Below are positions 18,310 to 27,994 of a stretch of DNA of 64,000 bases, in pieces. The stretch covers positions 50,532 to 114,531 of the forward strand of contig NZ_NKTY01000008.1 of NCBI RefSeq assembly GCF_003207825.1, written 5' to 3'. Under the pieces are notes generated by a model. That model had not been told where the DNA came from and searched no databases. It was given only the letters and a program-made list of their open reading frames with translations. The position numbers and the translations under genes were made by a program. The stretch is from Komagataeibacter saccharivorans (GTDB lineage: Bacteria; Pseudomonadota; Alphaproteobacteria; Acetobacterales; Acetobacteraceae). Every line of letters starts with the position of its first letter. Position 1 is the first letter of the stretch.

Positions 18310-19022
18310 ATAGTCCGTCTGGGAGCTTTTGATCGAGGAAGTCCGTCCGAAGGGCAAAACCCCGCCGAAGAACCTTCGACGGACGATATCCGCGATTTTC
18401 TGACGCCATCAGCACGGTGCAAAATGGCGCGCTCTGCCATCTGAGTTTGGTCCCTGGTGGATTGCCGCACAGTTGTTCATTCGCTGGTCGAAGTTCGGTG
18501 TGTGGCAGCGCCTCTTTGAAAAGGTCAAAGACCGGGATCAGGCCCTCGGCATGGTTTATCTCGATGGCACGACGATCCGTACCCATCACAAAGCGGCCGG
18601 GGCCGCCAAAAAAGGGGATACAGTGGACGCCTCAGGGATCGTGAGGCGCTTGGCCGCTCATGTGGAGGCTTTGGCACCAGGGTCTGCGTAGCTGCGGATG
18701 GACATGGCAGGGCACTGTCTTTCACGCTTTCGCCCGGACAGGCACATGAACTGCCATCCGCGTACTCCGTACCCACCGACCTATGTCGTCTGTGATCGTG
18801 GATATTCCTCGCATAAATTCCGTGAATATCTCTGGGACCGGGGAGTTCGTCCCGTCATTCCGCCAGGGAAGAATGATCCGGAAGTCGCCTGTCCCAAATG
18901 GCCTTACAGACACCGGCATCTGGTCGAAAACCTGTGGGCAAGACTCAAGGAGTGGCGGGCTGTTGCGACCCAATATGAGAAGAGGCGGCCACGCGTGGTG
19001 AGGCACGATTTCTGTCCAGCGG
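18310..19022 (+). pseudogene. Decayed IS5-family transposase
   Basis: Pieces of one DDE transposase appear in successive frames. First comes an N-terminal piece with K-N-L-R-R-T-I-S-A-I-F broken by a stop; then H-G-A-K-W-R-A-L-P-S-E-F-G-P-W-W and the F-I-R-W-S-K-F-G-V-W segment. Next is L-G-M-V-Y-L-D-G-T-T-I-R-T-H-H-K-A-A-G with the first catalytic Asp. After further shifts come G-Q-A-H-E-L-P, V-C-D-R-G-Y-S-S-H-K-F-R-E with the second Asp region, and H-L-V-E-N-L-W-A-R-L-K-E-W-R with the final Glu. At least three frameshifts or stops mean it cannot be active. A similar scar of the C-terminal part lies at 26409. Confidence 0.85.
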
Positions 19023-19168
19023 GCGTTTGGTCCCTCCCCATATAATTCTTGACAGCACGACAGACGGGCATACGTTCAAACTCATAAAGGGACGTGCAGA
19101 TGCATGGTCCTTCCGGAGCAATATGGTTCCATGGGGATCATCTCCGGTTATCATTTCGGAAAAACACA

Positions 19169-19345
19169 ATGAAACAGTATAGTCAGGACGAGCTGGAAAA
19201 GTTCGATTATCCGGACACTCCGGACATGAGCAAGCCGTCGGTGGTCAAGACCTCGCCGGAAAAAATCGCTCACTACAAGGCTCTGGTGGCAGCCCGTCGG
19301 GCCAAGATCCAGACAGGATCAAAAAGTCCCACCCAGACTGCCTGA
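19169..19345 (+). CDS. Possible small protein, 58 residues
   Basis: The start chosen is the ATG at 19169. The product begins M-K-Q-Y-S-Q-D-E-L-E-K-F and is hydrophilic and Lys-rich with a helical second half (P-E-K-I-A-H-Y-K-A-L-V-A-A-R-R-A-K). It looks protein-like, without homopolymer artefacts, but I recognise no family and its ribosome site is weak (GGAAAAAC). It lies just after the IS5 scar and before the RND operon end. It may be a cargo or remnant gene. Confidence 0.35.
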   Translation: MKQYSQDELEKFDYPDTPDMSKPSVVKTSPEKIAHYKALVAARRAKIQTGSKSPTQTA

Positions 19346-19505
19346 TCTTTCTGTCTGGATTACCGGCATGGGCGAAAATGCCGGGCGCGTGCTGATTGAT
19401 CTATCGTGCCTGTCCGACTGCCAGTGCGACGATGCCCTTGAAAGCATGTTCAAGGGGCTGACAGAGGCACCAGTCAAAGCGCCTACAAATGACACAGCGC
19501 AACAG

Positions 19506-20996
19506 TCAGGTCTTCCGGCCCGCCTGCCATCCGCCGCCCATTGCGCGCACCAGATCAATGCCCGCAATCCGGCGGCGCGTCAGCAGGGTAATCATGTCTT
19601 CACGCGCCTGCAGTTCGGCAGTCTGCGCAATGACAACCTGAAGATAGTCCACGGCCCCTTCACGATACTGGATGCTGGCCAACTGATCGGTACGGGCGGC
19701 GGCGGTAACGGCTTCAGCCTGCCGCGTGGTGGCATCGGCCAGATGGTTGAGCAGGGCAAGCTGGTCCTCCACTTCCTGAAAGGCATGCAGGGCTGTCTGG
19801 CGGTAATTCGCGGCATCTTCAGCATAGGCGGCGTGCATGGCGGCCAGATCGGCAAAGCGGCGGCCCCCGTCAAAAATGGCGAGGGTCGCCAGCGCAGGCC
19901 CCAGCGCCCACACGCCCGAACCGGCGGACAGCAGCGTGCTGACCGTAGTTTCCGACCCACCGGACGCGCCAAGGTTGATATTGGGAAAAAACGCCGCCCG
20001 CGCCACGCCAATGCGTGCATTGGCCGCCGCCATGCGGCGTTCGGCGGCGGCCACGTCGGGGCGACGTTGCAGCAGGGCCGACGGGGCCACGACAGGAATA
20101 ACCGGCACGACATCAGACATATCATGCGGGGGGAGCGAGAACGTGGTCGGTTCCTCGCCAATCAGTACCGCAATGGCGTGTTCGACCAGCGCGCGGTCCG
20201 CAACCTGCTGTTCAAGCTGTGACTGGACAGACGCAAGCTGCGTTTTCGCCCGCCCCACGTCCAGTTCGCTCGCCGCCCCGCCCGTGAAACGGTCCGTCGT
20301 CAGGTGCAGCGCCGCTTCATAGGCGGAAGCGGTCCGCCGCAATACATCTATACGCGCATCCAGACCGCAGATGTGGAAATAGTCATCGCCCAGTTCAGCC
20401 TCCAGACTGAGGCGCATGGCGGCAACGTCATCGGCGCTGGCCTGCGCCTGCGAACGCGCGGCTGAAACAAGGTTGCGTATACGCCCCCACAGGTCAGGCT
20501 CCCACGAAACGGTGCCGCCAGTCGCGTAATTGCGATAATCGAAATAGGAACCGGTCTGCAGGAACAGCGTGCGCTCCCGCACGGCACTGGAAGACGCATC
20601 GATCTGGGGAAAAAACTCCGACCGTGCGCGACGCACCATCGCGCGGGCCTGATCGTAACGGGCAACGGCGGCGGCCAGTTGGGGGCTGCCATGTTCGATG
20701 CGTGCCTCCAGCGCGTTCAGCCGCGCATCCCCCATGACCGTCCACCAGTCCGCCCGCGTGGATGGGGGCGTGGGGGAAACTGGCGTCCACGGACCACTTT
20801 CGCGGAATGTGACCGGCAGCACGGGCTGGGCGGGCTTATGGTAATCCGGCGCAAGGTTACACCCGGCAGGCGCAAGTGCCGCCATGCACGATATGGCCGT
20901 CCACACGATGCCGAAAGGACGACCGGAACGCCCATGATCCCGCCTGCGCCCCCGGTCCCGAACGGCCCCTGCACGCCGTTCCGTATCAGGCGCCAT
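19506..20996 (-). CDS. Outer-membrane efflux factor, NodT/OprM type
   Basis: About 496 residues. An N-terminal basic region and hydrophobic segment end at a lipobox-like A-P-A-G-C, so the mature protein is probably a lipid-anchored trimeric channel. Two OEP repeats follow: the first has D-W-W-T-V-M-G-D and the coiled-coil A-V-A-R-Y-D-Q-A-R, the second has L-L-Q-R-R-P-D-V-A-A-A-E-R-R-M-A-A-A-N-A and I-F-D-G-G-R-R. It is the last gene of the RND operon; the chosen ATG at 20996 overlaps the adaptor gene end by 11 bases. Upstream frame extension to 21065 would add a Arg-rich piece without a signal-peptide character. Confidence 0.88.
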   Translation of the reverse strand: MAPDTERRAGAVRDRGRRRDHGRSGRPFGIVWTAISCMAALAPAGCNLAPDYHKPAQPVLPVTFRESGPWTPVSPTPPSTRADWWTVMGDARLNALEARIEHGSPQLAAAVARYDQARAMVRRARSEFFPQIDASSSAVRERTLFLQTGSYFDYRNYATGGTVSWEPDLWGRIRNLVSAARSQAQASADDVAAMRLSLEAELGDDYFHICGLDARIDVLRRTASAYEAALHLTTDRFTGGAASELDVGRAKTQLASVQSQLEQQVADRALVEHAIAVLIGEEPTTFSLPPHDMSDVVPVIPVVAPSALLQRRPDVAAAERRMAAANARIGVARAAFFPNINLGASGGSETTVSTLLSAGSGVWALGPALATLAIFDGGRRFADLAAMHAAYAEDAANYRQTALHAFQEVEDQLALLNHLADATTRQAEAVTAAARTDQLASIQYREGAVDYLQVVIAQTAELQAREDMITLLTRRRIAGIDLVRAMGGGWQAGRKT

Positions 20997-22191
20997 GCCT
21001 GTTCTCCTGCGGCCGGACTTCATCCCCGTCACGCAGGTCATCGCGCGGATTGTCGATGACCGCACTCTGCGCGGTCAGCCCCGTAACCTCAAGCTCCGTG
21101 CCGAAATCGGTTACGATGGCAATGGGCAGGATTTTTACGTGCTGGCTGGAATCCATGGTTGCCACCGTGGTGCCGTCACGTCGGAACAGCAGGCTGCTGG
21201 CGGGAATACGCACGGCACCGGATGCCCCATCTGTGGCAGGAAAGGTAAAGGCGATCTGTGCATACGCCCCCGGCCGGAGCAGGTTGCGGGCGTTGTCATA
21301 AACAAGCTGGACCAGCATGGCACCCGACTGCGGATCAACGGCATCCGCGGAACGGATAAGCCGGGCCCTGAACTCCCTGCCCGGATAATCGGGCACGGTG
21401 AAGGCGACGGACATGCCCTCCTTCATGCGCGCGATGTAGGTCTGGGGCACGCTGACATAGATGCGCAGTTGCGAGACATCGGAAACGGTGAAAAGCGGCT
21501 GGGCGGCAGATGTACCGGCCACGATCAGCGCGCCAATATCCGTGGCGCGACTGGTGACGACACCGGTAAACGGCGCAACGATGCGCTTGAAACCCGACAG
21601 GGTTTCAAGCCGCTGCACCTCGGCCGCCGCTTCGTGCCGCGTGGCCTCGCTTGCGGCAAAATTACCCCGCCTTTCGTCCGTTTCCTGCTGCGATACGGCA
21701 TTCAGCGCATTGAGCCGGTTCCACCGCCGCGTGGTGATGCCCGCAAGGTCACGCTGCGCGGTCCGCGTGGCCAGCGCCGCGCGCGCGCCCGCCAGTTGCA
21801 GGTCCACATCGGGCGTGTCGATTTCCGCCAGCAACTGACCCGCCTGCACACTCTGGCCGATATCGACATACCACCGCAGCAGGTAGCCATTGGTCCGCGC
21901 ATAGACCGGGGCGCTGTACCACGCCTGCAACCGCCCCGGCAGGACCAGCCGGTCGGATGCTTTCCCGCCCGGGTGGACGATGCTGACCGTCGGGATCGTT
22001 GCCGCGACCGTTACCGCATGAAGCTGGTGGCGCGCATGCAGCCGCATGAGCGTCCCCACCAGCAGGACCAGCGCAAACAGGACACCCGCCACAAGAACGA
22101 AGCGGTACAGGCGCGGACGATGTCCGGGTTTCTCCGCTGTCCTGTGCTGTGGGAATGATGAAGCCGCATCAGGAATGGGCGGGCGCCCCAT
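20986..22191 (-). CDS. RND efflux membrane-fusion (adaptor) protein
   Basis: About 401 residues. A basic N-terminus and one membrane helix (F-V-L-V-A-G-V-L-F-A-L-V-L-L-V-G) anchor a periplasmic adaptor of the HlyD/AcrA type. The lipoyl-like half motif Y-A-R-T-N-G-Y-L-L-R-W-Y-V-D-I-G-Q-S-V is followed by the A-E-I-D-T-P-D-V coil. The second half has I-V-A-P-F-T-G-V-V-T and the L-F-T-V-S-D beta-barrel strand. The ATG at 22191 overlaps the end of the RND gene by 23 bases, and it has the usual adaptor length; the frame is open further upstream. It links the inner-membrane pump and outer-membrane channel encoded either side. Confidence 0.89.
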   Translation of the reverse strand: MGRPPIPDAASSFPQHRTAEKPGHRPRLYRFVLVAGVLFALVLLVGTLMRLHARHQLHAVTVAATIPTVSIVHPGGKASDRLVLPGRLQAWYSAPVYARTNGYLLRWYVDIGQSVQAGQLLAEIDTPDVDLQLAGARAALATRTAQRDLAGITTRRWNRLNALNAVSQQETDERRGNFAASEATRHEAAAEVQRLETLSGFKRIVAPFTGVVTSRATDIGALIVAGTSAAQPLFTVSDVSQLRIYVSVPQTYIARMKEGMSVAFTVPDYPGREFRARLIRSADAVDPQSGAMLVQLVYDNARNLLRPGAYAQIAFTFPATDGASGAVRIPASSLLFRRDGTTVATMDSSQHVKILPIAIVTDFGTELEVTGLTAQSAVIDNPRDDLRDGDEVRPQENRHGA

Positions 22192-25100
22192 GCGTCGTAC
22201 CTTGCGCGCGCCGGTGATAGATGATGGCAAACAGGGTCGGTACAAGAAACAGCGAGGCACAGGTGGCGAAAATCAGCCCGCCAATGACCGCGCGGCCAAG
22301 CGGCGCGTTCTGTTCGCCCCCTTCCCCCAGTCCCAGCGCCATGGGCAGCATGCCGATGATCATGGCCAGCGCCGTCATCAGCACGGGCCGCAGCCGCGTC
22401 CTGCCCGCCACCAGTGCGGCGCGCAACGCATCGCCATGCTCCTCAAGCTGCTCACGGCAGAATGTGATGACAAGGATGGAATTCGCGGTAGCCACCCCCA
22501 TGCACATGATCGCCCCCGTCAGCGCCGGGACGGAAAGGGGAGTGCCGGTCGCAAACAGCATCCAGCAGATACCGGCCAGCGCCACCGGCAGCGCGAGGAT
22601 GATGATGCAGGGGTCGGTCCAGCTCTGGAAATTGACGACGATGAGCAGATAGATCAGCACGATGGCCCCCAGCAGCCCCGCGCCCAGACCGGAAAAGGCG
22701 GTCGTCATGGACTGGTACTGCCCGCGCAGCGCAACACTGACCGTTGCGGGCCGCTGGTGATCCAGCCGGGCCAGAATCTTCTGCACATCGGATGCGACCG
22801 CCCCCAGATCGCGCCCGTCGCTACCCGCGAAAACATCGATCAGGGGGCGGATATTATACTGCCCGTCCACCGGTGATGTCGTGCCGCGCGTGATCGTGCC
22901 CAGCGCGCCCAGCACCTGCGGCTGCGTGGTGGCGGCAGCCCCCGTCACCGGCAGGCCGATCACGTCCGACAGCGCCGCAATGCGGTATTCTGGCATCTGT
23001 ACTGCAATGGGGTAGGTGACGTTATTCTGCGGGTTCAGCCAGTACAGGGGCGCTGTCTGTGATGTGCCCGCGATGGAGGTGGCAATGCTGTTGGTCACAT
23101 CGCCTTCCGTCAGGCCAAGCTGGTTGATGCGCGTGCGGTCCACATCAAAACGCAGTTCGGGATAACTGGCGGGCTGCTGTATCCGCGCATCGACCAGACC
23201 GTCGATATGGCGGACCGCGCGCAGCACCAGTTCGGCAAACTGCCGCGTTTCATCGGGATGCGGGCCGATGATCTGGATATCTATCGGCGCCGGGGCACCG
23301 AAATTGAGGATCTGGCTGGTAATATCCGATGGCAGGAACGCGAACTGCGCCTGCGGGAACAGTCGGGGCAGCTCCGTGCGCAGGCGGCGCACATAGCGTG
23401 CGGTAGGGTGGTGATTTTCCTTCAGCGCAATCAGGATGTCCCCGTCTTCCGGCCCGATCGTGCCCGATGCGTTATAGGACACATTGATCGCGCTGTTGGG
23501 CAGGCCGATCGTATCGGCAATGGATTCCACTTCATCGGACGGAATGCGGGCGCGTATGTGTTTTTCGATATCGAGGAAAAGCGCGCTGGTTTCCTCGATC
23601 CGCATGCCGACCGGGCCGCGCACATGCAGCGTCATGGCTCCCGCATCCACCTGCGGAAAGAAATTGCGACCAAGGAACGGCAGCAGCAGCAGGCTGAGGA
23701 AACCAAACCCCAGAAAGCCGATCGCAAAACGCCCGCGCCGGTCCAGTACCGCTTCCAGCACGTTGCCGTAGCGATCGCGCAGGGCTTCAAAACGATGTTC
23801 GAAACCCTGCTGGAAGCGGGTGAAGACATTGCCCTTCCCCCCCTCGCCCCCGTCATGCCGGCGCAGCAGGAACATGGCCATGGTGGGCACGAGCGTACGC
23901 GAAAGGATGAAGGACATGATCATGGCGAAAATCACCGCCAGCGCCATCGGCACGAACAGGAAACCCGACACGCCCGGCAGGTAGAACATCGGCACGAAAA
24001 CGATGCAGATGCACAGCAGCGACAGGAAAGCCGGGACGATGATTTCGCCCGATCCGTCAATGATCGCGGCATGCACGTCCTTGTCCATTTCCAGATGACG
24101 TTCGATATTCTCGATCGTGACCGTTGCTTCATCCACCAGAATGCCAACGGCCAGCGCCAGACCGCCCAGCGTCATGACGTTCAGCGTCTCCCCCAGCGCC
24201 GAAAGAACTGCGATCGCGCCGAGGATCGATAGCGGGATGGAGGTCGCGACAATCAGCGTGGACCGCCACGACCCCAGAAACAGCAGGATCATGAGACTGG
24301 TCAGGCCCGCCGCAATCGCGCCTTCACGCAATACGCCGCTTACGGCGGCGCGGACGAAAAGCGACTGGTCATTGACCGGCGTGACCTGAAGCTGTCTGGG
24401 CAGTCCGCGCGTGGCGTCGGGTATGGTGGCGCGTATCCCTTCCACGATCGCGATGGTGGAGGTGGCACCCGATTTCAGCACCGTCAGCATGGCCGAACGC
24501 TGGCCATCGACATGCACGACGTTCTGCTGCGGCAGGGAGCCATCACGCACATGGGCCACGTCGCGCACGCGCACCACCGCCCCGTTCACCGTTTTGACGG
24601 GCAGCATGTTAAGCTGTTCGACCGATAGCGGCGCATTGTTCAGGCGGAAATTATACTGGTATTCCCCGATCTTAACGAAACCGGCCGGAGTGATCTGTGT
24701 CTGGCTGGCCAGCGCACCGGCCACGTCCAGTCCTGAAACGCCCCGGGCCTGAAGCTGCGCGGGATTAAGGTCCATCTGGATCTGGCGCACCCGTCCCCCG
24801 TTGGGAAAAGGAATGGCCGCCCCCGGCACCATGACAAGCCGGGTGCGGATGAAATTGAAGCCGAAATCATAAAGCTGCTGTTCCGTCAGCCCGTTTCCCG
24901 ACAGGCCAAGCTGGAGGATCGGTACGGTGGAGGCATTGTAATTAAGGATCAGCGGTGGCGTCGTGCCGATGGGAAGCTGGCGCAGCAGCGTCTGCGCGAT
25001 GGCCGTGACCTGCGCATTGGCAAGGCGGACATCAGCACCCGGCTGGAAAAATATCTTGGTCACACCAATGCCGGTCAGGGCCTGCCCTTCGATATGTTCG

Positions 25101-25336
25101 ATATCGTTGACGGTGGTGGTCAGGGCGCGCTGGAACGGTAACTGGATGCGGCCCGACATATCCTGTGGCGAAAGGTTGGTATAGGTCCATGCAACCGCCA
25201 CCACCGGGATGGCAATGTTGGGGAAGATGTCCTTGGGCGCGCGGATGGCGGACAGCACGCCCGCGATCACGATCAGGATCGCCATGACGACAAAGGTATA
25301 GGGACGCGCCAGCGCCAGACGGACAATGGCGTTCAT
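22169..25336 (-). CDS. RND-family efflux pump inner-membrane subunit
   Basis: 1055 residues with the AcrB-like plan: N-terminal helix (about 10-30), a large porter/docking loop, six helices, a second large loop, and six more helices. Family segments include P-K-D-I-F-P-N-I-A-I-P, a helix 4 stretch G-L-A-L-A-V-G-I-L-V-D-E-A, and F-L-P-L-P-G-like F-Y-L-P-G-V-S-G-F. It is the first gene of the operon, unusual because the adaptor more often comes first. The helix 4 pair is D-E instead of D-D, and the helix 10 position of the AcrB relay Lys appears to be Ala (A-T-A-N-S), so proton coupling may differ from AcrB. The substrate is unknown. Confidence 0.9.
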   Translation of the reverse strand: MNAIVRLALARPYTFVVMAILIVIAGVLSAIRAPKDIFPNIAIPVVAVAWTYTNLSPQDMSGRIQLPFQRALTTTVNDIEHIEGQALTGIGVTKIFFQPGADVRLANAQVTAIAQTLLRQLPIGTTPPLILNYNASTVPILQLGLSGNGLTEQQLYDFGFNFIRTRLVMVPGAAIPFPNGGRVRQIQMDLNPAQLQARGVSGLDVAGALASQTQITPAGFVKIGEYQYNFRLNNAPLSVEQLNMLPVKTVNGAVVRVRDVAHVRDGSLPQQNVVHVDGQRSAMLTVLKSGATSTIAIVEGIRATIPDATRGLPRQLQVTPVNDQSLFVRAAVSGVLREGAIAAGLTSLMILLFLGSWRSTLIVATSIPLSILGAIAVLSALGETLNVMTLGGLALAVGILVDEATVTIENIERHLEMDKDVHAAIIDGSGEIIVPAFLSLLCICIVFVPMFYLPGVSGFLFVPMALAVIFAMIMSFILSRTLVPTMAMFLLRRHDGGEGGKGNVFTRFQQGFEHRFEALRDRYGNVLEAVLDRRGRFAIGFLGFGFLSLLLLPFLGRNFFPQVDAGAMTLHVRGPVGMRIEETSALFLDIEKHIRARIPSDEVESIADTIGLPNSAINVSYNASGTIGPEDGDILIALKENHHPTARYVRRLRTELPRLFPQAQFAFLPSDITSQILNFGAPAPIDIQIIGPHPDETRQFAELVLRAVRHIDGLVDARIQQPASYPELRFDVDRTRINQLGLTEGDVTNSIATSIAGTSQTAPLYWLNPQNNVTYPIAVQMPEYRIAALSDVIGLPVTGAAATTQPQVLGALGTITRGTTSPVDGQYNIRPLIDVFAGSDGRDLGAVASDVQKILARLDHQRPATVSVALRGQYQSMTTAFSGLGAGLLGAIVLIYLLIVVNFQSWTDPCIIILALPVALAGICWMLFATGTPLSVPALTGAIMCMGVATANSILVITFCREQLEEHGDALRAALVAGRTRLRPVLMTALAMIIGMLPMALGLGEGGEQNAPLGRAVIGGLIFATCASLFLVPTLFAIIYHRRAQGTTHGAPAHS

Positions 25337-25681
25337 GGCGGCAGGGGGACCGCTGACCCGCAGGGACCGGCCAATGCCATGAAGGCCACCATGCCCGGCC
25401 CGTGGGCGCGGGGCTGTCCGCTACTCCTGTCCTCATGCATGAAGCGGCGTCTTTCCATGATCCAGCCACGGGAGCCTTCGCATCCGGGCCACGCGACACA
25501 CCCCCACACGGCTACTGAACGCCGGATGTGCCATGCGGTTTTTTCATCACCGGGCCATCATGATTATTTTCGGGCCGGTGCCGCGGCATGCGCGGTGTCT
25601 GGCGCGCTGGTGGACAGTCGGGTTCCATCGGTTCATAGTAACCGGCCCGTTCGACACGCAGCCCGACGCAAGGAGCCTGCC
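25337..25681. other. Divergent promoter region of the RND operon
   Basis: About 345 bases between the RND operon (minus) and a plus-strand membrane-protein gene. Frames open across it are not credible. No TetR-type regulator gene or clear operator is visible here. Confidence 0.35.
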
Positions 25682-26377
25682 TTGCACAATCTCGATTTCA
25701 GTTCCTGGCACAATCTTCTGGTCACCATGATCGGGCTGTCCCTGATTACGCTGATCGGGGTTGGCATCCGCCTGTTGATGATGGTCGTCATCCAGCAGCG
25801 GCGGGAGCGCATGAACCGCCAGATCAACGAACGGCTGCGCACCCTCATTGCCGCCTACCGCACGCTGGGCGGTTCGTTTACGGGAAATCTGGCCGTGGAC
25901 CCGCGTCATCGCCGGGAACTGCGCAGCGTGCCGGATGGCGATACCCCCGATAGCCTTCCTGATAATGCGGATACCGGGGGCATGGCGGGATCGGACCGGG
26001 CACGACGCATCCGCGATGCGGTGGAGGCCGCCCTGTCGGACATCATGCTACTGGGCACCGAGGAGCATGTCCGTCTGGCGGAACGGGCTGCGCGGGAACT
26101 GGTGGCAGGACAGCTTGTGCATACGCACGATCTGGTTGTCTCCCTACGCAGTTTCATCCGCAGGGCGCTGGATCTCGACCCCATCCCATCCGATCTTGCC
26201 ATCCCGATGCAGGGACCGACCCGCACGCAGGGCACCGGCGGACGGAACAAGGAAGACGGAAAAAAGGAAGGAACCGGCAACGCGGGTGGCGGCGGCGGCG
26301 GCATGCAGTCAGGCGGCGACATGGCTGCAATGGGCGACACCGGCATGAATGCCCATGAAAGCCCTTCCGCGCACTGA
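25682..26377 (+). CDS. Single-span membrane protein with Gly-rich tail
   Basis: 231 residues if translation starts at the TTG at 25682, chosen because AAGGAG lies 6-7 bases upstream. The N-terminal helix (about 12-35) is followed by a basic Q-Q-R-R-E-R-M-N-R-Q-I coil and a cytosolic helical region with R-D-A-V-E-A-A-L-S-D-I-M-L-L-G-T and A-R-E-L-V-A-G-Q-L. The last 50 residues are Gly/Lys-rich low complexity. It is transcribed away from the RND operon. Function unknown; a membrane-tethered accessory of the pump is possible from position only. A longer frame to 25379 lacks a ribosome site. Confidence 0.65.
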   Translation: MHNLDFSSWHNLLVTMIGLSLITLIGVGIRLLMMVVIQQRRERMNRQINERLRTLIAAYRTLGGSFTGNLAVDPRHRRELRSVPDGDTPDSLPDNADTGGMAGSDRARRIRDAVEAALSDIMLLGTEEHVRLAERAARELVAGQLVHTHDLVVSLRSFIRRALDLDPIPSDLAIPMQGPTRTQGTGGRNKEDGKKEGTGNAGGGGGGMQSGGDMAAMGDTGMNAHESPSAH

Positions 26378-26408
26378 AGACGCAAGGCAAACAGTGGGAC
26401 GCACGGAT

Positions 26409-26520
26409 ATCCTGTTCCGGATGGCCCAGGACTAGCCGACATCTGGTTCAGAATCTGTGGGCTTACTTCATGGGAATGGCGGCCTATGGCAGCTTACCAC
26501 AAGACCCAATGGGTCTTGGC
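26409..26520 (+). pseudogene. Scar of IS5-family transposase C-terminus
   Basis: This stretch aligns with the C-terminal part of the decayed transposase at 18891-18990. Shared words are CCTGT-C, ATGGCC, CATCTGGT, CTGTGGGC and a GGAATGGCGG/GGAGTGGCGG pair, encoding a degraded H-L-V-Q-N-L-W-A and Y-H-K-T. It ends just before the AT-rich glycosyltransferase gene and supplies in-frame codons that make that frame look longer than it is. Confidence 0.65.
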
Positions 26521-26593
26521 GCTAAATAATTTTTACATTACACTTATACCGATACGTAATGAAAATTATAGGCGAGGATCATTCAGGACAATC

Positions 26594-27994
26594 ATGATAC
26601 AAATAGAAAATAAATCAATAAGCATTGTTATACATGGAGGATGCTTTGAAAAAGACGCATCCGACATTGCCAATATACTTTCAAGTTATAGAAATATTTT
26701 TAATGAATCAGAGATCATTTTTTCCATATCAAGCTCGGATTTTATAGATTTTGAACTTTCCAATGAGAATTCTCTATTCTCATATAAAAAGAATATGGTT
26801 GGCTTCTGCCGCCTTGTTAATAAATGTGCGGATAAAATAGCCTACTCCTATATGGCGCAACCCTTCCCGCCCATTATCCACGATGCGCCAAACTGTCATG
26901 CCAACCATATGATTGAATCCGCCCGTAACGGACTGGCATTGGCATCCAGAGAATTTGTCCTGAGAACAAGAAACGACTTATTATTCAAGGATAGATCTTT
27001 TATAAATGAATACATCAGACTATATAGCGAATATTATACAAGTGGAGAGTATACGGCTGTTTCTTTCCCGGTCATGATCCCTTCCCTTTATACACTTAAT
27101 CCCTTTTCCAAGGCCAGAATTCCATTTCATTACAGCGACTGGTTTAACTTCGGCAAACTGTCTGATATACGCTCCATATGGGACGTACCTCTGGTTACCC
27201 TGGATTTCATGACATACTATGGCACCCATTATTGTGCACCAGGAAGCAAAGCGGAAGAGCAAAATTTCAATGCACATATTGCTGTCGAACAATATATATA
27301 CTTTAGTTTTTTCTCTAAAAAGTTTAAAAATTTAAGGCTCAACCATCACAATGATGATCATTCGATTGTGGAGTCCATACAGATTCTTTTAGATAATTTT
27401 ATTGTCTCTGACATATATTACCTAAATGTATATTATCCAAAATATCTTAACGGATTCAACTCATATGCTGATAATAACACAAAAATCATGCAACGTATGT
27501 GGGAATACCTATCTGCCCACAGAAACATAAATCCGGCTGAATTCCTTTATGTTCCGCGCAATAAACTACATGAGTATGCTCCTGTTACATTCCCTTTGAA
27601 AATTGGTGCGGAGCAGCTTTATACAAAAACGGGCTTCCATTGCGGAAAAAGCATCGTTGTTCCTTATGATGCGCCGCCGGGTGTAGCATGTTTCGGGCCA
27701 TACATTACCTTGAGGCAAGGCTCTTATACCGCATGCGTCTCTTTATCAGCTTTATATCCCGAAGAAAATCAATGTAAAATAAGAATATCTGCAGTAGGGG
27801 AGGGTGGAAGATTAATTCTTGGGTTTAGGGATTATGTATTTAACAAAATAAACACGTACCAGAGAGATTCGGTTTATATGAATATCGACTTTGAGGTAAC
27901 AAATAAGTCCATCCCCAAATTTGAAATTGTCATAGAAACATTCTCACATATAGATATTGCTATCGACCACATATTACTCTCAATATGCACATAA
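26594..27994 (+). CDS. WavE-like glycosyltransferase, AT-rich and probably acquired
   Basis: About 466 residues. The N-terminal half matches the WavE lipopolysaccharide-synthesis family: S-I-V-I-H-G-G, an S-Y-R-N-I-F-N-E-S-E-I-I-F-S-I-S stretch, N-G-L-A-L-A-S-R-E-F-V-L-R-T-R-N-D with the likely acidic catalytic or metal-binding residue, and F-H-Y-S-D-W-F. The C-terminal 150 residues look like a beta-rich module. The start is the ATG at 26594 with AGGA upstream; codons before it derive from an IS5 scar. Base composition (around 35 percent GC by eye) is far below that of all neighbours, which indicates horizontal transfer. It probably adds a sugar to LPS or exopolysaccharide. Confidence 0.72.
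   Translation: MIQIENKSISIVIHGGCFEKDASDIANILSSYRNIFNESEIIFSISSSDFIDFELSNENSLFSYKKNMVGFCRLVNKCADKIAYSYMAQPFPPIIHDAPNCHANHMIESARNGLALASREFVLRTRNDLLFKDRSFINEYIRLYSEYYTSGEYTAVSFPVMIPSLYTLNPFSKARIPFHYSDWFNFGKLSDIRSIWDVPLVTLDFMTYYGTHYCAPGSKAEEQNFNAHIAVEQYIYFSFFSKKFKNLRLNHHNDDHSIVESIQILLDNFIVSDIYYLNVYYPKYLNGFNSYADNNTKIMQRMWEYLSAHRNINPAEFLYVPRNKLHEYAPVTFPLKIGAEQLYTKTGFHCGKSIVVPYDAPPGVACFGPYITLRQGSYTACVSLSALYPEENQCKIRISAVGEGGRLILGFRDYVFNKINTYQRDSVYMNIDFEVTNKSIPKFEIVIETFSHIDIAIDHILLSICT

Noticed and set aside
20995..22158. Plus-strand frame of 387 codons opposite the adaptor gene
   Set aside because: Shadow of the RND adaptor; no start signal or known domain.
23207..24232. Plus-strand frame of 341 codons opposite the RND pump gene
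   Set aside because: Shadow of the pump; composition is artefactual (runs of H, R and Q).
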